From positions 1 through 64,000 of the forward strand of contig JAABSE010000006.1 in the NCBI GenBank assembly GCA_011390575.1: a stretch of 64,000 nt of DNA. The letters run 5' to 3'. The notes under the pieces were generated by a model, which saw nothing but the letters and a program-made list of their open reading frames with translations, searched no databases and was not told the DNA's origin. Below, piece after piece: positions 8,849 through 16,733 of the stretch. The stretch comes from Sphingobacteriia bacterium (GTDB lineage Bacteria; Bacteroidota; Bacteroidia; Bacteroidales; UBA7960). Both the position numbers and the translations under genes were made by a program. Each line of letters begins with the position of its first letter. Position 1 is the stretch's first letter.

Positions 8849-9100
8849 TTATAATTTGTTTACGTAAAGGGTTAACTTAGATTTGAGGTTAGAAGCCTTA
8901 TTCTTATGAATAACGTTCTTCTTGGCCAGTTTGTCAAGCAAAGCAACTACTTTGGGAAGACTTTCCTGAGCCTGCGTTTTGTCAGTGGTGTTCCTCAGTT
9001 TTCTTACCGCATTGCGGGTAGTTTTTGCGTAATAGCGATTGCGCAATCTTTTGGCATTGTTTGACCTGATCCTCTTTAATGCTGATTTATGGTTGGCCAT
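8849..9100 (-). CDS. rpsT: 30S ribosomal protein S20
   Basis: An 83-residue, very basic, helical protein that binds 16S rRNA. It starts [20 protein letters not shown], as S20 does, and ends with the helix [25 protein letters not shown]. Length is normal. It stands alone between two identical tRNA-Glu genes on the same strand (gap 47 bp upstream, 72 bp downstream), so the three may share transcripts. Confidence 0.97.
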   Translation of the reverse strand: MANHKSALKRIRSNNAKRLRNRYYAKTTRNAVRKLRNTTDKTQAQESLPKVVALLDKLAKKNVIHKNKASNLKSKLTLYVNKL

Positions 9101-9147
9101 AGTTGAAAAATTTACTGTAATTAAATGCTTTAAATAATGATTTATTG

Positions 9148-9219
9148 TAGCCCGTAGGGGATTCGAACCCCTGCTACCAGGATGAAAACCTGGCGTCCTA
9201 ACCCCTAGACGAACGGGCC
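9148..9219 (-). tRNA. tRNA-Glu (anticodon TTC), copy 2
   Basis: Same 72-nt sequence as the copy at 8705-8776, with the same acceptor stem, TTC anticodon and TTCGAAT T loop, and no encoded CCA. It lies just upstream of rpsT on the minus strand. Confidence 0.95.
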
Positions 9220-9611
9220 TTGCAAAAAGGAGTGCAAATTTAAAACAATTTTTATTCCCCGCAAAACAATTTGAAATAATTTTTTAAATTCACCCATAAA
9301 AGCTCTTGGCTCAGGGGTTTATTGCGGCAAAAGTAGCGTTTATTTGTGAATAATATCCTATGTATTTGCAGTTATCTGCCCGATAACCATAATCCTTTGA
9401 TTAAACTGAGATTCTATAAATGGGTGGCAAGAGATGAATTTTATTGGAAAACCCTCAATTACTTCTGATTTCTTCGGTTATATTCACTGTAAATTGCTAC
9501 CTTTGCACCGCTGAAGAATGGAATGGAAAAAAAATGTCAGAAATTATCAAAAAATGCGAAACTCAGCGCATCAATACACGTAAATAATGTAAGTACTAAA
9601 TAATTTTTTTA
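9220..9611. other. Intergenic region between tRNA-Glu and the OmpA/TPR lipoprotein
   Basis: AT-rich, non-coding in all frames, and divergent between the two transcription units. A TACCTTTG box (9498-9505) is one possible -7 element; the closer TATATTTG box is listed separately. Nothing else recognised. Confidence 0.4.
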
Positions 9612-9619
9612 TATATTTG
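9612..9619 (+). promoter_or_regulatory. Possible -7 promoter box (TATATTTG)
   Basis: Matches TAnnTTTG, about 80 bp upstream of the lipoprotein start. No convincing -33 TTTG at the right distance, so moderate to low confidence. Confidence 0.35.
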
Positions 9620-9700
9620 TACTGATTTTAGTAGTATTAAGCAAAGAATTCAACAAAAACTCAATCAACGGAGACTAAAATTAATAATAAATTGAAAACT

Positions 9701-11434
9701 ATGAAGAACGTAAAACTTTTAGCTGTATTGCTTATTACGGCAGTCTTTTTGGGCAGTTGTGGACTAAACAAGATGATCAGAGATTATGGAGATGAGGTAA
9801 GTTTCACTCCCGAAGTAAATCCTCTTGAAAACCATGGCGGCGATGTTGCCGTAAATGTAAGTGGACGTGTAAGCGAGAAGTATTTTCACGCACGTGCCAA
9901 AGTAGAGCTTACTCCGGTGCTGGTTTATGAAGGTGGTGAGCAAACTTTGCAAACTGTATATCTCAGAGGTGAAAAGACTTCCGGAGAAGGAACCGTTATT
10001 AATCGTGGATCAGCTACCAACTTTGCTTTTTCAGATGTTGTAGCATTTGAAGAAGGTATGGAAGCTTCTGAACTCTTTGTAAGAGCCAGAGTTTATCGCG
10101 AAGGAAGAGAAGATGATGTTACCAATCTGCCTGATAAAAAAGTAGCAGATGGTGTTATCAACACTTCTCAAAGAATAGAACACGATTATGATCTTGAGCT
10201 TGCTGCTCACGGTTACGAAAAAGTAACCAGGGTTTCGGAAAGTGCCAACATCTATTTTGAGTATATGAGGCATAATATCAACTGGAGACTGCCCCTCAAC
10301 CGTGAGGATGAAAGTATGGAACAGATGGATCAACTTTCTGAATTTATCAAACAGGGTTGGGAAATCGAATCTGTTGAGGTAAATGCATGGGCTTCTCCCG
10401 AAGGTGAGGTAGCTTATAATGAGAGTTTATCTGAAAACCGTGCTGAGTCTGTACACGAATATACCAACGATTTGTTCAGCAGACTGGAAAAAGAAACCGA
10501 ATCAGAATTTAATATGCCTGAAATTCAGGTTACCGCCAAAGGTGAAGACTTCGAAGGTTTCATGAGAGTTCTCAATGCTTCTGATTTGCAAGACAAGCAG
10601 GCTATTGCCAATATCATCAATTCTCAGCTTGCACCTGCAGAAAGAGAAAGAAGAATTAAAGATATGACCGTTATTTATGGAGAGATTGAGAAGCTTCTTG
10701 AGCCCCTGCGTCGTGGTGAAATCGTTATCACTTCCTTTGAGCCTAAGAAAACCGATGAAGAAATGGCTAACCTTTCTACCTCCAATCCTTCAGAACTTGA
10801 CGTGAAAGAATTGCTTTACGCAGCTACCCTTACTGAAGACCACCAGACCAAACTTACTATTTATCAGGCTGCACAACAGCTTTTCCCACAAGATTACAGA
10901 GGTTTTAACAACGCAGCATACGTACACCTGAAAATGGGTAATGCAGATGCCGCTGCCGCTGATCTGGAAAAAGCCAACCAGCTTGCTCCCAACAATGGCC
11001 ATGTGCTTAACAACCTGGGTGCTGTTGCAGCACACAAAGGAGACATTGAAAATGCTCAGTCTTACTTTGAGGCTGCCCAGGGTCAGGGTGTTCGCGTTAA
11101 CTACAACGTTGGTACTCTCATGATTCTTGAAGGTGACTATCAGGCTGCACTCAGCTCATTTGCCGGTCGTACCTGTACACACAATGTCGCTCTGGCACAC
11201 CTGATGGCAGGGAATGAAGCTGCTGCAATGACCAATCTCGAATGTGCTCCTGAGTCAGCTCACGTAGCATACCTGAAAGCGGTTATTGGTGCACGCAGAC
11301 AAAACAATGCCATGGTATTTGAAAACCTCAGAACAGCGGTAAGTCTTAACCCTGAACTTAAAGAGGAAGCCAAGATGGATCGCGAATTTATCCAATACTT
11401 CCAGGTTGCTGAATTCGAGGAAATTGTGAGATAA
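9701..11434 (+). CDS. Lipoprotein with OmpA-like and TPR domains
   Basis: A 577-residue protein starting at the ATG of 9701; the TTG at 9692 adds only three residues. The signal peptide ends in a lipobox, VFLGSC, so Cys is lipidated. Residues 30-180 are a beta-rich region of unknown family. Residues about 200-330 resemble an OmpA C-terminal peptidoglycan-binding domain (VEVNAWASPEGEVAYNESLS, then ENRAESV). Residues about 385-520 form TPR helices (AAYVHLKMGNADAAAADLEK and HVLNNLGAVAAHKGDIENA). Such lipoproteins are thought to anchor the outer membrane to peptidoglycan or to scaffold a complex. It is transcribed alone and ends in a strong terminator. Confidence 0.8.
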   Translation: MKNVKLLAVLLITAVFLGSCGLNKMIRDYGDEVSFTPEVNPLENHGGDVAVNVSGRVSEKYFHARAKVELTPVLVYEGGEQTLQTVYLRGEKTSGEGTVINRGSATNFAFSDVVAFEEGMEASELFVRARVYREGREDDVTNLPDKKVADGVINTSQRIEHDYDLELAAHGYEKVTRVSESANIYFEYMRHNINWRLPLNREDESMEQMDQLSEFIKQGWEIESVEVNAWASPEGEVAYNESLSENRAESVHEYTNDLFSRLEKETESEFNMPEIQVTAKGEDFEGFMRVLNASDLQDKQAIANIINSQLAPAERERRIKDMTVIYGEIEKLLEPLRRGEIVITSFEPKKTDEEMANLSTSNPSELDVKELLYAATLTEDHQTKLTIYQAAQQLFPQDYRGFNNAAYVHLKMGNADAAAADLEKANQLAPNNGHVLNNLGAVAAHKGDIENAQSYFEAAQGQGVRVNYNVGTLMILEGDYQAALSSFAGRTCTHNVALAHLMAGNEAAAMTNLECAPESAHVAYLKAVIGARRQNNAMVFENLRTAVSLNPELKEEAKMDREFIQYFQVAEFEEIVR

Positions 11435-11458
11435 TGTCTGAATGATTTTATGTTATAA

Positions 11459-11495
11459 GCCATTTGCAACTTCAGGTTGTAAATGGCTTTTTTTA
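11459..11495 (+). terminator. Intrinsic terminator
   Basis: Stem GCCATTTGCAAC / GTTGTAAATGGC (12 bp, one G-U) with a 5-nt loop followed by TTTTTTTATTT, 25 bp after the lipoprotein stop. Confidence 0.88.
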
Positions 11496-11604
11496 TTTGT
11501 GTTTTTTATTTGTACTTTTGTTTTGTTGTGAATATCCTTAATTTTAAAAGCTATTTATAGTATTTTGCCCTTTAAAAACTAAAACTCTATTCATTCTAAC
11601 CATC

Positions 11605-12390
11605 ATGCGTTTTAAAATTGATTTCAAACTGCAGGGCGAGGCACCTTTTTCCATTCCTGTCAACTACCAGAGCGAATTCTTTGCCTGGATTCACAAAATG
11701 CTCCATTTTCAAAGTGATGCTTTCAGAAAATTCCTGGAGGAAAAAAAATTCCTTGATGCAAACGGGGAGTACAAACTTTTTACTTTCTCCGATGTCGTCT
11801 TTGCACCTCATAAGGTGGTTGACGACAGGCTCATTGTTGAAAATGATTATGCATCCATGATATTGTCTTTTTATGCTCAGGATGATATCGAACCTCATGT
11901 TATGGCAACATTCAATAACCAGGAATTTAAAATCGGGGATGCAAGAGGGAAAGTGAGTGTGAAGATTGATAAGATTACCAGCCTGGAAGTTCCCGATTTT
12001 GGAAAATTGAAAAAAGTGGTTTTTACCTCTTTGTCGCCAATGCTCATTGGCGAACCCGGAAACAACAACTATATTAATCCTGATCAAAAAGGATTTGACA
12101 AGATCTTTTTTAAAAATCTTATGTTCAAGTACGCCAATCTTGTTAAATATTTGCCTTCTGGTCCCGGTAACGGCCTTTCAGGGTTAAACGATTTGCAGTT
12201 CAGGCTCATGGGAAAACCCAAGGCTAAACACGTGAAAATCAAAACAGACACACCCCATCAGAAATCGGTAAAAGGGTATATGTTTGACTTTGAAATTAAG
12301 GCCCCGGAAGAGTTATTGAAGATTGGATACAATGCAGGGTTTGGTGATTTAAATCACCTGGGCTTTGGCTGCTGCGAATTAAAAAAGTAA
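11605..12390 (+). CDS. cas6: CRISPR-associated endoribonuclease Cas6 (orphan)
   Basis: A 261-residue protein of Cas6 form: two ferredoxin-like halves, a C-terminal glycine-rich loop (IGYNAGFGDLNHLGFGCCEL), and a preceding KGYMFDFEIKAPEELLKIGY segment. Residues H30 and H34 in FFAWIHKMLHF lie where Cas6 proteins carry the catalytic His. Cas6 cuts pre-crRNA inside the repeat hairpin. I see no CRISPR repeats and no other cas gene nearby, so it is an orphan. It could process an array elsewhere on the genome, or be a relic of a lost locus. The frame is intact. It marks the left edge of an accessory-looking stretch, 110 bp after the terminator of the upstream gene. Confidence 0.82.
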   Translation: MRFKIDFKLQGEAPFSIPVNYQSEFFAWIHKMLHFQSDAFRKFLEEKKFLDANGEYKLFTFSDVVFAPHKVVDDRLIVENDYASMILSFYAQDDIEPHVMATFNNQEFKIGDARGKVSVKIDKITSLEVPDFGKLKKVVFTSLSPMLIGEPGNNNYINPDQKGFDKIFFKNLMFKYANLVKYLPSGPGNGLSGLNDLQFRLMGKPKAKHVKIKTDTPHQKSVKGYMFDFEIKAPEELLKIGYNAGFGDLNHLGFGCCELKK

Positions 12391-12928
12391 TAGGTAGCCG
12401 GTTCGGGACACCGGGAATATGTTAATTGTTTTCCCATTAAGTTGAAAAACTTTACCGGGTTTAAGACCCTGGTTCGATGTATGGAAGCCTGTACGTGGTG
12501 AAATTAAACAGGCCACTTGAAATATACAAAAACCTCCCATATTAATATTGGCTGACAAATAAACAGAAAATAAATCGACCATAGGATAATTTGTCACATT
12601 ATTATGCGATTATTAATTTCAGGGAAAATATTTGTAATCTATCAATAACTTACATTGGAGTTTGGCTTAGTGTATGGGCTCTGTATTTTTCTTCACTGGC
12701 TCATTTTTCATGTTTGAAGAAAGTTTGATAGACCATGCGCTCTTATTAGGAATGTATGGATTCAGTTTTTAATTATGGAAGCTCTGAAAATCATTTTAAT
12801 TTACCTCCTCCACCAAAATGTTCAAATAGTACTCGCGGGTTAAAACCTACAAAATTCTTTTACATTATCACTATATTATTCCGGTTTTGCAATTGGGTAT
12901 TGATTGAAAATAATGTTACTTAACACGT
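12391..12928. other. Non-coding stretch after cas6
   Basis: More than 500 bp without a supported gene. I looked for CRISPR units (30-37 bp repeats every 65-75 bp) and found no recurring word. ORFs on the track are short and lack family features. The sequence is AT-rich. Confidence 0.5.
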
Positions 12929-13105
12929 TTAAATCAATCCCAGGGAGCTGATTACATCATTAACCATTGCTGCTGCTGACTTTGCAATATCCCCATCAGC
13001 TTCTAAAAATACACCTTCAACTTAAACTTGAACACCCTCGGCCTTAATTAATTTTTCTGCCACAATCTTCCCCATACTTTTGTTCCCGTAAACTAAATCT
13101 CAGAA
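12929..13105 (-). pseudogene. Decayed gene remnant (C-terminal piece)
   Basis: On the minus strand one frame reads protein-like text, interrupted by a single in-frame TAA: DLVYGNKSMGKIVAEKLIKA, then EGVQV, a stop, VEGVFLEADGDIAKSAAAMV, NDVISSLGLI, and a final stop. The hydrophobic/helix pattern recalls the C-terminal half of flavodoxin-like folds (LVYGN...), but I cannot name the family. No start codon or N-terminal part is seen, and upstream the frame is closed. Best read as a gene remnant next to the truncated CarboxypepD_reg gene. Confidence 0.4.
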
Positions 13106-13107
13106 AA

Positions 13108-13407
13108 ATGGGAACTCTAAAGAACCACAGTAGGTCCATTCTTTTATATGTGATGTTAACATTAATCGCACTAAATTCATTTTCGCAAAACGTGTTAGAG
13201 CAAACCGTAAGGGGTGTAATAGTTGACACCGACACTAAAATTCCACTTACAGGAGCAACGATAATAGTCCATGAAACGAACCCAATAATGGGTACCACAG
13301 CAAATCCCGATGAGAATTTCCCCATTGAGGAGATTCCGGTTGGCCGTCACATCCACGCATGCGCGGGACAGGCATCTGACATAACTAATAAAATTGTAGA
13401 CAGATGA
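13108..13407 (+). pseudogene. Truncated CarboxypepD_reg-like protein (TonB receptor N-terminus?)
   Basis: A 99-residue ORF. It has a signal peptide (ILLYVMLTLIALNSFSQ), then the start of a carboxypeptidase D regulatory-like domain (VRGVIVDTDTKIPLTGATI and TTANPDENFPIEEIPVG), as found at the N-terminus of SusC-like and TonB-dependent receptors. After IPVGRH the frame enters repeat R1 and ends with HACAGQASDITNKIVDR. The same tail motif recurs in repeat R2 (ACTGQASDLFNQIINR). The receptor barrel is missing. Its stop codon overlaps the rsgA start (ATGA), so translation could be coupled. Probably a receptor gene cut off at the repeat junction. Confidence 0.65.
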
Positions 13408-13408
13408 A
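13356..13408 (+). repeat. Junction repeat R1
   Basis: A 53-bp sequence from CGCATGC to CAGATGAA, identical at 46 of 53 positions to R2 (20617-20669). Its right part is also shared with R3 (20763-20798). Its last bases give the ATG of rsgA. Shared blocks are CGGGACAGGCATCTGAC and ACAGATGAA. Confidence 0.8.
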
Positions 13409-14471
13409 ATTAGAAGATTTTGGATATAATGACAAACTCCATAAATTAAGAATCGAGAATAACCTTTCAGACTTTGAGATTGGAAGAGTCATTGCGGAAC
13501 ACAAAGAAAGATATATTGTAAAAGCAGAAAATGGCGAATTTGAAGCCGAAGTAACTGGAAATTTACGCTTTTCAGCAAAAAGTCGTCTCGATTTCCCTGC
13601 GGTAGGTGACTGGGTTGCATTGACAACTTATGATTCTGATTTTTCAGTAATCCATAAAACACTACCGAGACTTTCAATCATTACAAGACAGGCAGTAGGT
13701 CAATTTGGAGAGATGCAAATAATAGCAACAAACATTGATTCTGCATTTCTGATGCAAGCCGTTGACAGAGACTTTAATATCAACCGACTGGAAAGATATC
13801 TGACCATTTGTTATTCATCAAAAGTAAATCCAATAATTGTACTGACGAAAACTGATTTGATAAATGAACAAAAAATTGCTGAAATAACTGACAGCATTCA
13901 GCAACGAATTAAAGACATTCTGGTTTTTGCAATTAGTAATGAAACGAAGGATGGATACGAAGCACTCAAAAAGTTTATCGAAAAGGGTAAAACATATTGT
14001 ATGCTTGGTTCTTCAGGAGTTGGAAAATCAACATTATTGAATAACCTTTCAGGAAAAACTTTAATGAAAACAGATGCAATTAGTCAGAGCACGCATAAAG
14101 GAAGACACATTACAAGTCACAGAGAATTAATTGTACTTGAAAGTGGTGGGATTCTTATTGACAATCCGGGAATGAGAGAAGTGGGAATTACAGATACAAC
14201 CAGTGGATTAGAAACTACATTCAACAAAATTATCAGTTCTTCTCAAAAGTGTAAATTCAAAGACTGCACCCACACCAACGAAATTGGTTGTTCAGTTCTC
14301 GAAGCTGTTGAAAAAGGAGAAATTGACAAAAATTCCTATGAAAACTACCTGAAAATGGAACGAGAAAAAGCACATTTTGAATCAACAATTGAAGAAAAAC
14401 GGAAAAAAGATAAAGCGTTTGGGAAAGTGATTAAAAACTACAAAAAAGACATGAAGAAAAATAAGTTATGA
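13404..14471 (+). CDS. rsgA: Ribosome small subunit-dependent GTPase A
   Basis: A 355-residue circularly permuted GTPase that helps mature the 30S subunit. The N-terminal OB-fold is at residues 1-95. G4 precedes G1, as expected: LTKTDL comes first, then the P-loop GSSGVGKSTLLNNL near residue 200, then DNPGMREVG (G3). The C-terminal zinc site is CKFKDCTHTNEIGC. It is longer than the common chromosomal form (about 300 residues) because of a lysine-rich C-terminal helix. The gene is AT-rich (AAA/GAA-heavy) compared with its neighbours, and its start codon lies inside repeat R1, overlapping the upstream stop. This suggests recent acquisition, possibly as a second copy. Confidence 0.92.
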   Translation: MKLEDFGYNDKLHKLRIENNLSDFEIGRVIAEHKERYIVKAENGEFEAEVTGNLRFSAKSRLDFPAVGDWVALTTYDSDFSVIHKTLPRLSIITRQAVGQFGEMQIIATNIDSAFLMQAVDRDFNINRLERYLTICYSSKVNPIIVLTKTDLINEQKIAEITDSIQQRIKDILVFAISNETKDGYEALKKFIEKGKTYCMLGSSGVGKSTLLNNLSGKTLMKTDAISQSTHKGRHITSHRELIVLESGGILIDNPGMREVGITDTTSGLETTFNKIISSSQKCKFKDCTHTNEIGCSVLEAVEKGEIDKNSYENYLKMEREKAHFESTIEEKRKKDKAFGKVIKNYKKDMKKNKL

Positions 14472-14578
14472 ACCCGGGATTTAAGACAAGATTAAATTGA
14501 GAAAAGCAGATATCACAACAACCACCGAACCGCTAACAAGTGCTTTAGGCAACCAGAAACAGAAATTACCTCAGCTAA
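14472..14578. other. Short non-coding stretch after rsgA
   Basis: Separates rsgA from the decayed fragment. No terminator hairpin with a T-run is visible. Confidence 0.35.
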
Positions 14579-14773
14579 TGGGCGCCCGTCTCTCTTTTTG
14601 AATGTCGCGAATTTAAAATCAAAACCAAAGTCATACACTATGAACACTCCGGCGCTTCCCTGGCAATAGAGCCTCAACCTTTTGATGATGAGATTAACGG
14701 GAAAGGTTTGGTTTTGCAAACTACGATGGGAAAAGCGCAACAGGAAGTTTTTACAGGCATAATCTTCAAATAA
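14579..14773 (+). pseudogene. Possible gene remnant of 64 codons
   Basis: An open frame from after TAA (14576) to TAA (14771) with protein-like composition (FECREFKIKTKVIHYEHSGA, then IEPQPFDDEINGKGLVLQTT) but no start codon near its left end. It looks like the C-terminal piece of a lost protein. Family not recognised. Its place between rsgA and a differently organised gene fits a patchwork region. Confidence 0.3.
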
Positions 14774-14829
14774 ATGAGAAGGTCAATGAGGTTGTGGTTA
14801 GGCTTTATAAAATTTAAAATTCAACCAAA

Positions 14830-15465
14830 ATGAAAAATCGAATTTTTATCAGCACAATCACAATGGCTTTACTTCAAACGCTGTGCATAAATACTTCAAA
14901 CGCCATTAACCACAAACCCTATGATTCAGATTCTGTGGGGGATGGAATCTTCAAAAATATCAATATCACAACGCTTGCCTTTGGTGGAACCGGAGTTCTT
15001 TTTACCCGGGTCAACAATCAGCTGGGTTTAATGAGCGGCGGAAGAGGTGCTGTAACATTAAATAACCGCTTTACCTTTGGTGGCGGGGGCTGGGGTATGC
15101 CCAAGGGTGTTGAAATAAATACCCAAGCCGACACACTGGAGTTTTTCAAGTTTGGTTATGGTGGCCTGGAGTTTGGCTACATTTTTCATGAAGGGCAAAA
15201 GGTAAGGTTTGGCTCAAATCTGCTGGTAGGTTGCGGTGTTGGTTTCCAGGAGAAATACCCAAAATCGGGGGGAGAGATCAAGATGTTTCCGGTATTTGAG
15301 CCATCGCTCTACTCCCAAATTGCTATAGGAAAGCTATTGCGGCTGGATATAGGATTAACCTATCGGTTTGTTACCAGATCGAAATTCTCATTTATAAACA
15401 ATCGGCAGTTAAGAGGCCCATCTATATACATCGCCTTTTTGGTGGGCACTTGTAACTGCGATTAA
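14830..15465 (+). CDS. Secreted protein, probably a small outer-membrane beta-barrel
   Basis: A 211-residue protein I do not recognise by name. The N-terminal signal peptide runs to about residue 25 (TLCINTSNA). The rest alternates glycine-rich strands (RFTFGGGGWGMPKG, KFGYGGLEFGYIF, VRFGSNLLVGCGVGF) and ends with LDIGLTYRFVTRSKF and an aromatic strand. This pattern suggests an 8-strand outer-membrane barrel. It sits 12 bp upstream of the alpha/beta hydrolase and may be cotranscribed with it. Function unknown. Confidence 0.6.
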   Translation: MKNRIFISTITMALLQTLCINTSNAINHKPYDSDSVGDGIFKNINITTLAFGGTGVLFTRVNNQLGLMSGGRGAVTLNNRFTFGGGGWGMPKGVEINTQADTLEFFKFGYGGLEFGYIFHEGQKVRFGSNLLVGCGVGFQEKYPKSGGEIKMFPVFEPSLYSQIAIGKLLRLDIGLTYRFVTRSKFSFINNRQLRGPSIYIAFLVGTCNCD

Positions 15466-15477
15466 TCCAAAATTACA

Positions 15478-16602
15478 ATGAAAACTTATAAAAATCTGAA
15501 TTTAAAGATGGGGGTTAAAGTGATGACTTATACACTTTTAGCATTAGGAGGGCTGTTAATCATATTGTTAGTGTATCTGGCAATAATTAGTTCAGGCAAG
15601 CCCGAAGCATTTCGGGATGAGAATGGAGAAATCCTTGAGGGAAGCATCTCCGAAAAAATATTTGTCCAAATAGGTGGAGTGAAGCAGGGGATGTTTATTC
15701 AGAGTAAAGATTCTACTAATCCCGTGTTGCTTTATCTTCATGGTGGCATACCAGAATATTTCCTGACAAAGAAATACCCAACAGGACTTGAAGATTGCTT
15801 TACTGTGGTTTGGTGGGATCAACGGGGGGCTGGCCTTTCATACAACGCCGACATACCTGAGGAGTCGATGACACTGGGACAAATGATATCAGATACAAAG
15901 GAGGTGACGAATTACCTGCGTAAGCGCTTTGAGCAGGACAAGATTTACCTTATGGGACGTTCAGGCGGAACTTTTATTGGTATTCATGTGGCAGCAAAAG
16001 CACCTGAATTATACCACGCATACATTGGAATTGGGCAGATGTCGGATCACTTAAAATCAGAAAGAATGGCTTATGAATATATGGTAAAAGAATACAGGGA
16101 TGCAGGGAATAGGAGAATGTTAAGAAAACTGGAAGCCTCACCGGTAACTGACAGGATTCCATATGGATACCTTAAGTTGAGAGATAAAGCCATGCATACC
16201 ATTGGTGTTGGCACTACACGTGATATGAGTTCGATAGTAACCGGTATTTTTATTCCATCGCTTACATGCAGAGCCTACACATTTACTGAGAAGATTAATC
16301 TGTGGCGAGGCAAAGCTCAAGCTGGTGTTCACCCTCTGTGGAATACTATTTTAGCCACGGATTTATCCGAACAAGTTCCTGACCTGAAAATTCCGGTTTA
16401 CTTCATGCATGGCATTTATGACTACACAGTTTCTTACAACTTGGCCAGGGATTATTTTGAGAAGTTAAATGCACCTGAAAAAGGTTTTTACACTTTCAGT
16501 CAATCAGCTCACAGCCCGATGTTTGAAGAACCCGAACGGTTTAGAGAAGTTGTTGAGAAAGATATTTTGCATACGAACTTCAAACTGGCAGACAAACAAT
16601 AG
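15478..16602 (+). CDS. Alpha/beta hydrolase, proline-iminopeptidase-like, membrane-anchored
   Basis: A 374-residue protein with an N-terminal transmembrane helix (about residues 15-37) and a hydrolase fold outside the membrane. The nucleophile elbow is GRSGGT (near residue 161). A WWDQRGAGLSY segment matches proline iminopeptidase relatives. The acid is probably in FMHGIYDYT and the His in SQSAHSPMF. The oxyanion loop reads LHGGIPEYF where relatives usually have HGGPGMPEYF, so two residues are missing and the P-G is lost. Activity may be altered. The likely substrate (small peptide, ester or lactone) is not clear. One of three hydrolases of this fold within 7 kb. Confidence 0.75.
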   Translation: MKTYKNLNLKMGVKVMTYTLLALGGLLIILLVYLAIISSGKPEAFRDENGEILEGSISEKIFVQIGGVKQGMFIQSKDSTNPVLLYLHGGIPEYFLTKKYPTGLEDCFTVVWWDQRGAGLSYNADIPEESMTLGQMISDTKEVTNYLRKRFEQDKIYLMGRSGGTFIGIHVAAKAPELYHAYIGIGQMSDHLKSERMAYEYMVKEYRDAGNRRMLRKLEASPVTDRIPYGYLKLRDKAMHTIGVGTTRDMSSIVTGIFIPSLTCRAYTFTEKINLWRGKAQAGVHPLWNTILATDLSEQVPDLKIPVYFMHGIYDYTVSYNLARDYFEKLNAPEKGFYTFSQSAHSPMFEEPERFREVVEKDILHTNFKLADKQ

Positions 16603-16733
16603 TCATAGCATTTTTCATATTCAACCCTGCACAAAACACTTTCAGCACAAAATATCTCACCATCAACCTGATATTTTTTTGTATGTGAATTAGCTTGATT
16701 ACTTTTATTGCAATTTAAACCAATATACCTGGT

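Noticed and set aside
12391-13107. CRISPR array downstream of cas6
   Set aside because: No word of 25-40 bp recurs at regular spacing; the stretch is plain AT-rich sequence with one gene remnant.
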